This document shows, piece by piece, positions 23,825 through 26,618 of a stretch of 26,618 nucleotides of DNA. Position 1 is the first letter of the stretch. Each line of letters begins with the position of its first letter. The DNA is taken from the NCBI GenBank assembly GCA_964607445.1, contig CAZSKN010000027.1, positions 1 to 26,618 of the forward strand. The letters run 5' to 3'. A program made the translations under genes and the position numbers. The notes below the pieces were generated by a model. The model was not told the origin of the DNA. It saw nothing but the letters and a program-made list of their open reading frames with translations, and ran no database searches. This DNA comes from CALCKU01 sp964607445. Its GTDB lineage: Bacteria; Pseudomonadota; Alphaproteobacteria; Caulobacterales; Maricaulaceae.

Positions 23825-26031
23825 TGGGTAAATTGGGAACACTTGCACGTCGCACATTTTTAATCGGCTCGTCAGTCGTTACAGGCGGTGTCGCCTTTGG
23901 CGTATATAGTTATAAAAAACCGTTTGCCAATCCGTTGGAAAAAGATCTCAAAGACGGAGAGGCAGCCCTTACACCCTTTGTTAAAATTGACGCGTCAGGT
24001 GTCACGCTCATTACGCCGCGCGCAGATAAAGGGCAGGGCGCGTATTCGCTTCAGACCTATCTTCTGGCGGAAGAATTGGATGTGGATCCGATGACCGTTA
24101 ATAGCTCTGTGGGTACGCCTGCCAAAGCTTATACCAATTATGCGCTCATGAATGAAGCGGCCCCCGGAATGGGACATATCATCGGAAAGCTAATGCCAAT
24201 GCAAATGACTGGCGGGTCGTCTACCGTGCCGGATATGTTTGTTCGCATGCGCTATGCCGGAGCCGTTGCCAGAGAAACGCTCAAGGCGGCAGCCGCCAAT
24301 TTATACGATGTGAAAATATCCGATCTTACAACCCAAAACGGTCATGTCATTTTGCCGGACGGTCAAAAAGTTAGCTATAGTGCTTTGAGCGTTGAAGCCG
24401 CAAAAATTAAACCGGTTAAAGATGTGAGTTTACGCGATCCGTCACAGTGGAAATATCTGGGTAAAAACATTCAACGCACGGATATCGTTGCTAAATCTAC
24501 GGGGACGCATGTTTACGGAATTGATTTAGAGATGGACGATATGGTCTATGCGACTGTGCGGGCCAATCCGGGCCTTGGCGGTTCTGTAAAGTCCTATGAC
24601 GCGACAGATGCCAAAACAATGCGCGGGGTAAAGAAAATCATCCCGATCGCCAGCGGTATTGCTGTGGTTGCGGATAATACATGGCGCGCCATTCAGGCCG
24701 CGAATACGGTTGAAATTGAATGGGGTGAGGGGCCATATCCTGCCTCCACGGCCGAAATGTGGGCCGTGCTTGAAGAGACGCATGCTGCGGACAAGATTGC
24801 TCTAAACCGCAAGAAAGATGGCAATGTAAAGGCAGCTTTGGCGCAGGCCGATGTTATTAAAGCCGAATACCGCGTGCCATATCTAGCGCATGCGCCGCTC
24901 GAACCCATGAATGCTGTGGCGCGTGTAACCGATACACGGGCGGATATATGGACCGGCACGCAAATTCCCGGTTTCATACAGACCCATGTCGCCAAGCTTA
25001 CAGGCCTTAAACTTGAGAATGTGCATATTCATGTTTTGGCTATGGGGGGAAGTTTTGGACGCCGTTTAGAAGATACATATGTGTTGCAAGCTGTTGAAAT
25101 CGCTATGGCCATGAAGGGGCGTCCGGTGAAAATGACGTGGTCTCGCGAGGAAGACTTCGGCCATGACTATGTACGACCGATGGCATTGGCGCGTGGTCGC
25201 GGTGCTGTTAAGGATGGTAAAGTCGACACGTATGATCTCGATACGGTGTGCTCCTCCATCGCAGGATCACAATTTCTCAGGCTGATGGGCTCAGTGCCGC
25301 CCATGCCTGATACAACCCTTACAACCGGGGCTGATGATCAACCCTATTCAATTCCAAATTATCATGTGAGTGGTTATCAGGCGCCCGAAATGGTGCCGAT
25401 CAGTTCCTGGCGCTCGGTTGGAGCATCACAAAACGGGTTTTTTCATGAATGCTTCCTTGATGAACTTATTCACGCAGCCGGCGCAGATCCCTTGTATGAA
25501 CGCATCAGATTATTAAAGGCCGACCCTTTATCGGTCAAAGTCTTGGAAGAAGTCGGACGCATGTCAAATTGGAACGGACATAAGCTGGGGGCCAATCGGG
25601 GGCGGGGCGTAGCCTTCACAAAGTCCTTCGGGGTGCGCACGGCTGAAATCATTCAAGTGGTGCAAACGCCAGAGGGTATCAGGATTGAAAAGGTCTGGGC
25701 GGCGGCCGAGGTCGGTAAGGTTCTTGATCCTATTAATTTTGAAGCCCAGTTTTTTGGCGGGATCATTTTCGGGCTCGGTCATGCGATGAATTGTGAATTG
25801 ACCTATGAGGATTATGCGCCCGAACAAACAAATTATCACGCTTATGAAGGCATGCGTTTGCACCAAACTCCGGAAATATTTATTAAAGGTCTCGAAAATG
25901 GTGATGATGTGCTGGGCATGGGCGAACCGGGCGTTCCGCCCGCAGCGCCGGCTTTGGCCAATGCTATTTTTGCGGCCACGGGACAAAGGTATAGACAATT
26001 GCCGCTGTATCACGCCTTAGATTTTGTATAA
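23824..26031 (+). CDS. iorB: IorB-type molybdopterin large subunit with Tat signal
   Basis: 735 residues. A Tat signal (ARRTFLIGSSVVTGG, RR at 9-10) predicts folded export to the periplasm, as in the isoquinoline 1-oxidoreductase/aldehyde dehydrogenase branch of the xanthine oxidase family. The molybdopterin cytosine dinucleotide domain carries MGGSFGRRLEDTYVLQAVEI and, near the C terminus, GMGEPGVPPAAPALANA, where the glutamate is the probable catalytic base. No FAD subunit gene accompanies it, as is usual for IorAB, where electrons leave to the respiratory chain. XdhC-type maturation genes are not in the window. The substrate is unknown. Confidence 0.92.
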   Translation: MGKLGTLARRTFLIGSSVVTGGVAFGVYSYKKPFANPLEKDLKDGEAALTPFVKIDASGVTLITPRADKGQGAYSLQTYLLAEELDVDPMTVNSSVGTPAKAYTNYALMNEAAPGMGHIIGKLMPMQMTGGSSTVPDMFVRMRYAGAVARETLKAAAANLYDVKISDLTTQNGHVILPDGQKVSYSALSVEAAKIKPVKDVSLRDPSQWKYLGKNIQRTDIVAKSTGTHVYGIDLEMDDMVYATVRANPGLGGSVKSYDATDAKTMRGVKKIIPIASGIAVVADNTWRAIQAANTVEIEWGEGPYPASTAEMWAVLEETHAADKIALNRKKDGNVKAALAQADVIKAEYRVPYLAHAPLEPMNAVARVTDTRADIWTGTQIPGFIQTHVAKLTGLKLENVHIHVLAMGGSFGRRLEDTYVLQAVEIAMAMKGRPVKMTWSREEDFGHDYVRPMALARGRGAVKDGKVDTYDLDTVCSSIAGSQFLRLMGSVPPMPDTTLTTGADDQPYSIPNYHVSGYQAPEMVPISSWRSVGASQNGFFHECFLDELIHAAGADPLYERIRLLKADPLSVKVLEEVGRMSNWNGHKLGANRGRGVAFTKSFGVRTAEIIQVVQTPEGIRIEKVWAAAEVGKVLDPINFEAQFFGGIIFGLGHAMNCELTYEDYAPEQTNYHAYEGMRLHQTPEIFIKGLENGDDVLGMGEPGVPPAAPALANAIFAATGQRYRQLPLYHALDFV

Positions 26032-26049
26032 GCGCATAGGTTCGAGCAT

Positions 26050-26373
26050 ATGATATCACATTATAAGATGGCCGGAATTTTCCTGATAATTTCAGGTTTG
26101 TTACATATCCCCATGTTTCTTGTCGGTGGATTTACCGGTAAAACCATACAAATGGCTATTGTCGGTGTGGTGTGGGTTCTATTGGGGCTGGGCTTGCGTC
26201 GTCAGATGAAATATCTGGCCTGCGTTGTCTTTGCCTTGATGTTGGTAGGCATTATTGTGGGGCTAACGAGCTTAAATACTGGCCCTGTACCCAATGCGTG
26301 GTGGTGGCTTATTATCCTCGCGGATTTGCTTACCGCGATCTTTCTCTTTCGAATTATCTGGTCGAAAACTTAG
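26050..26373 (+). CDS. Small four-helix membrane protein, unknown function
   Basis: 107 residues almost entirely hydrophobic, with about four membrane helices (near 7-27, 32-50, 54-73 and 82-103) separated by short polar turns such as RRQMK. It begins 18 bases after iorB, so it is probably in the same transcript and might anchor or serve the IorAB enzyme, but this rests on position only. I do not recognise the family. The Shine-Dalgarno (GAG 4 bases upstream) is weak. Its stop codon lies inside a 20-bp tandem repeat. Confidence 0.65.
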   Translation: MISHYKMAGIFLIISGLLHIPMFLVGGFTGKTIQMAIVGVVWVLLGLGLRRQMKYLACVVFALMLVGIIVGLTSLNTGPVPNAWWWLIILADLLTAIFLFRIIWSKT

Positions 26374-26406
26374 CGCGGGATATAGCAACTTAGCGCGGGA
26401 TATAGC
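26367..26406. repeat. Exact 20-bp tandem duplication
   Basis: AACTTAGCGCGGGATATAGC occurs twice back to back (26367-26386 and 26387-26406). The first copy contains the last codon and stop of the membrane protein gene. The second copy, with the following GC, also forms GCGC-N8-GCGC, a small stem. Confidence 0.9.
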
Positions 26407-26442
26407 GCTTTGGTGCGATTATCAAAAGAGTAGGGGGCAAAG

Positions 26443-26583
26443 CTAGCTGACAGGAATTATGGCCTCGGGTTCAATGGTGCGTTCAATCTCCAACAGCGAT
26501 TCAGCCACCTCGTTTATTCAGCTTTCGAAACTATGAACAGTAGTCCGTTTAAGTGCCTCTAGGTCAAACTCTATGTAAATGAT
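26443..26583 (-). pseudogene. Possible short gene remnant, unidentified
   Basis: On the minus strand one frame reads IEFDLEALKRTTVHSFES, a TGA stop at 26518-26520, then INEVAESLLEIERTIEPEAI and ends at TAG 26443-26445. The amphipathic, charged composition looks protein-like and both pieces share a frame, as in a gene with one nonsense change. I cannot name a family and chance is possible. The rest of the 245-base tail holds nothing else I can support. Confidence 0.2.
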
Positions 26584-26618
26584 TTAGGACGGCTTGGCTT
26601 AGACAACAGTAGGGAGAG

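Overview
The window reads as ordinary chromosomal DNA of an alphaproteobacterium of moderate GC content (roughly 45-50% by eye). Three things point there: an NDUFA12-type complex I accessory gene next to a DUF2155 secreted protein and aat, a grouping I know from alphaproteobacteria; a two-gene methylmalonyl-CoA mutase; and an IorA/IorB molybdenum hydroxylase. A marine Hyphomonadaceae/Maricaulales-like organism would fit the gene set and GC, but that is inference. I see no tRNA, rRNA, CRISPR array, intact insertion sequence or phage module.

Layout. 1-4.7 kb: Bcr/CflA-type MFS transporter (+), fatty-acyl-CoA ligase (-), PLP threonine/serine dehydratase (+), CreA-family lipoprotein (-). 4.8-8 kb: a DUF1704 (MATCAP-like, QEGLA motif) putative metallopeptidase translationally coupled to a flavin-dependent oxygenase of the acyl-CoA dehydrogenase fold, then a secreted CAP-domain protein (-). 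8-11.8 kb: class A penicillin-binding protein (-), YcgN/UPF0260 cysteine-cluster protein (+), glutathione S-transferase (-), Lrp/AsnC regulator (-). 11.9-17.4 kb: a four-gene operon divergent from the Lrp/AsnC gene, encoding an AstA-type N-succinyltransferase, a fused alpha+beta 2-oxoacid dehydrogenase E1, a FabD-like acyltransferase and a glutaryl-CoA dehydrogenase. 17.4-18.2 kb: a 0.8-kb gap of decayed DNA holding a frameshifted, truncated gene resembling the start of a secreted agmatine-deiminase-family protein. 18.2-21.6 kb: methylmalonyl-CoA mutase subunits (-). 21.7-23.2 kb: NDUFA12 and DUF2155 genes (+), aat (-). 23.4-26.4 kb: iorA-iorB and a small four-helix membrane protein (+). The last 245 bases hold a 20-bp tandem duplication and a possible gene remnant.

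The metabolic theme is acyl-CoA and amino-acid catabolism: threonine deamination, oxidative decarboxylation of 2-oxoacids, glutaryl-CoA oxidation, and propionate-derived methylmalonyl-CoA to succinyl-CoA. Succinyl-CoA is also the donor for AstA. The part most worth following up is the Lrp-AstA-E1-FabD-like-GcdH cluster. It combines a lone AstA without the rest of the Ast pathway, an E1 without its E2/E3, and a transacylase in which the arginine that FabD uses to hold malonate appears to be replaced by methionine. I know of no described pathway with this set. Second is the coupling of a bacterial MATCAP-type protein with a monooxygenase-like flavoprotein.
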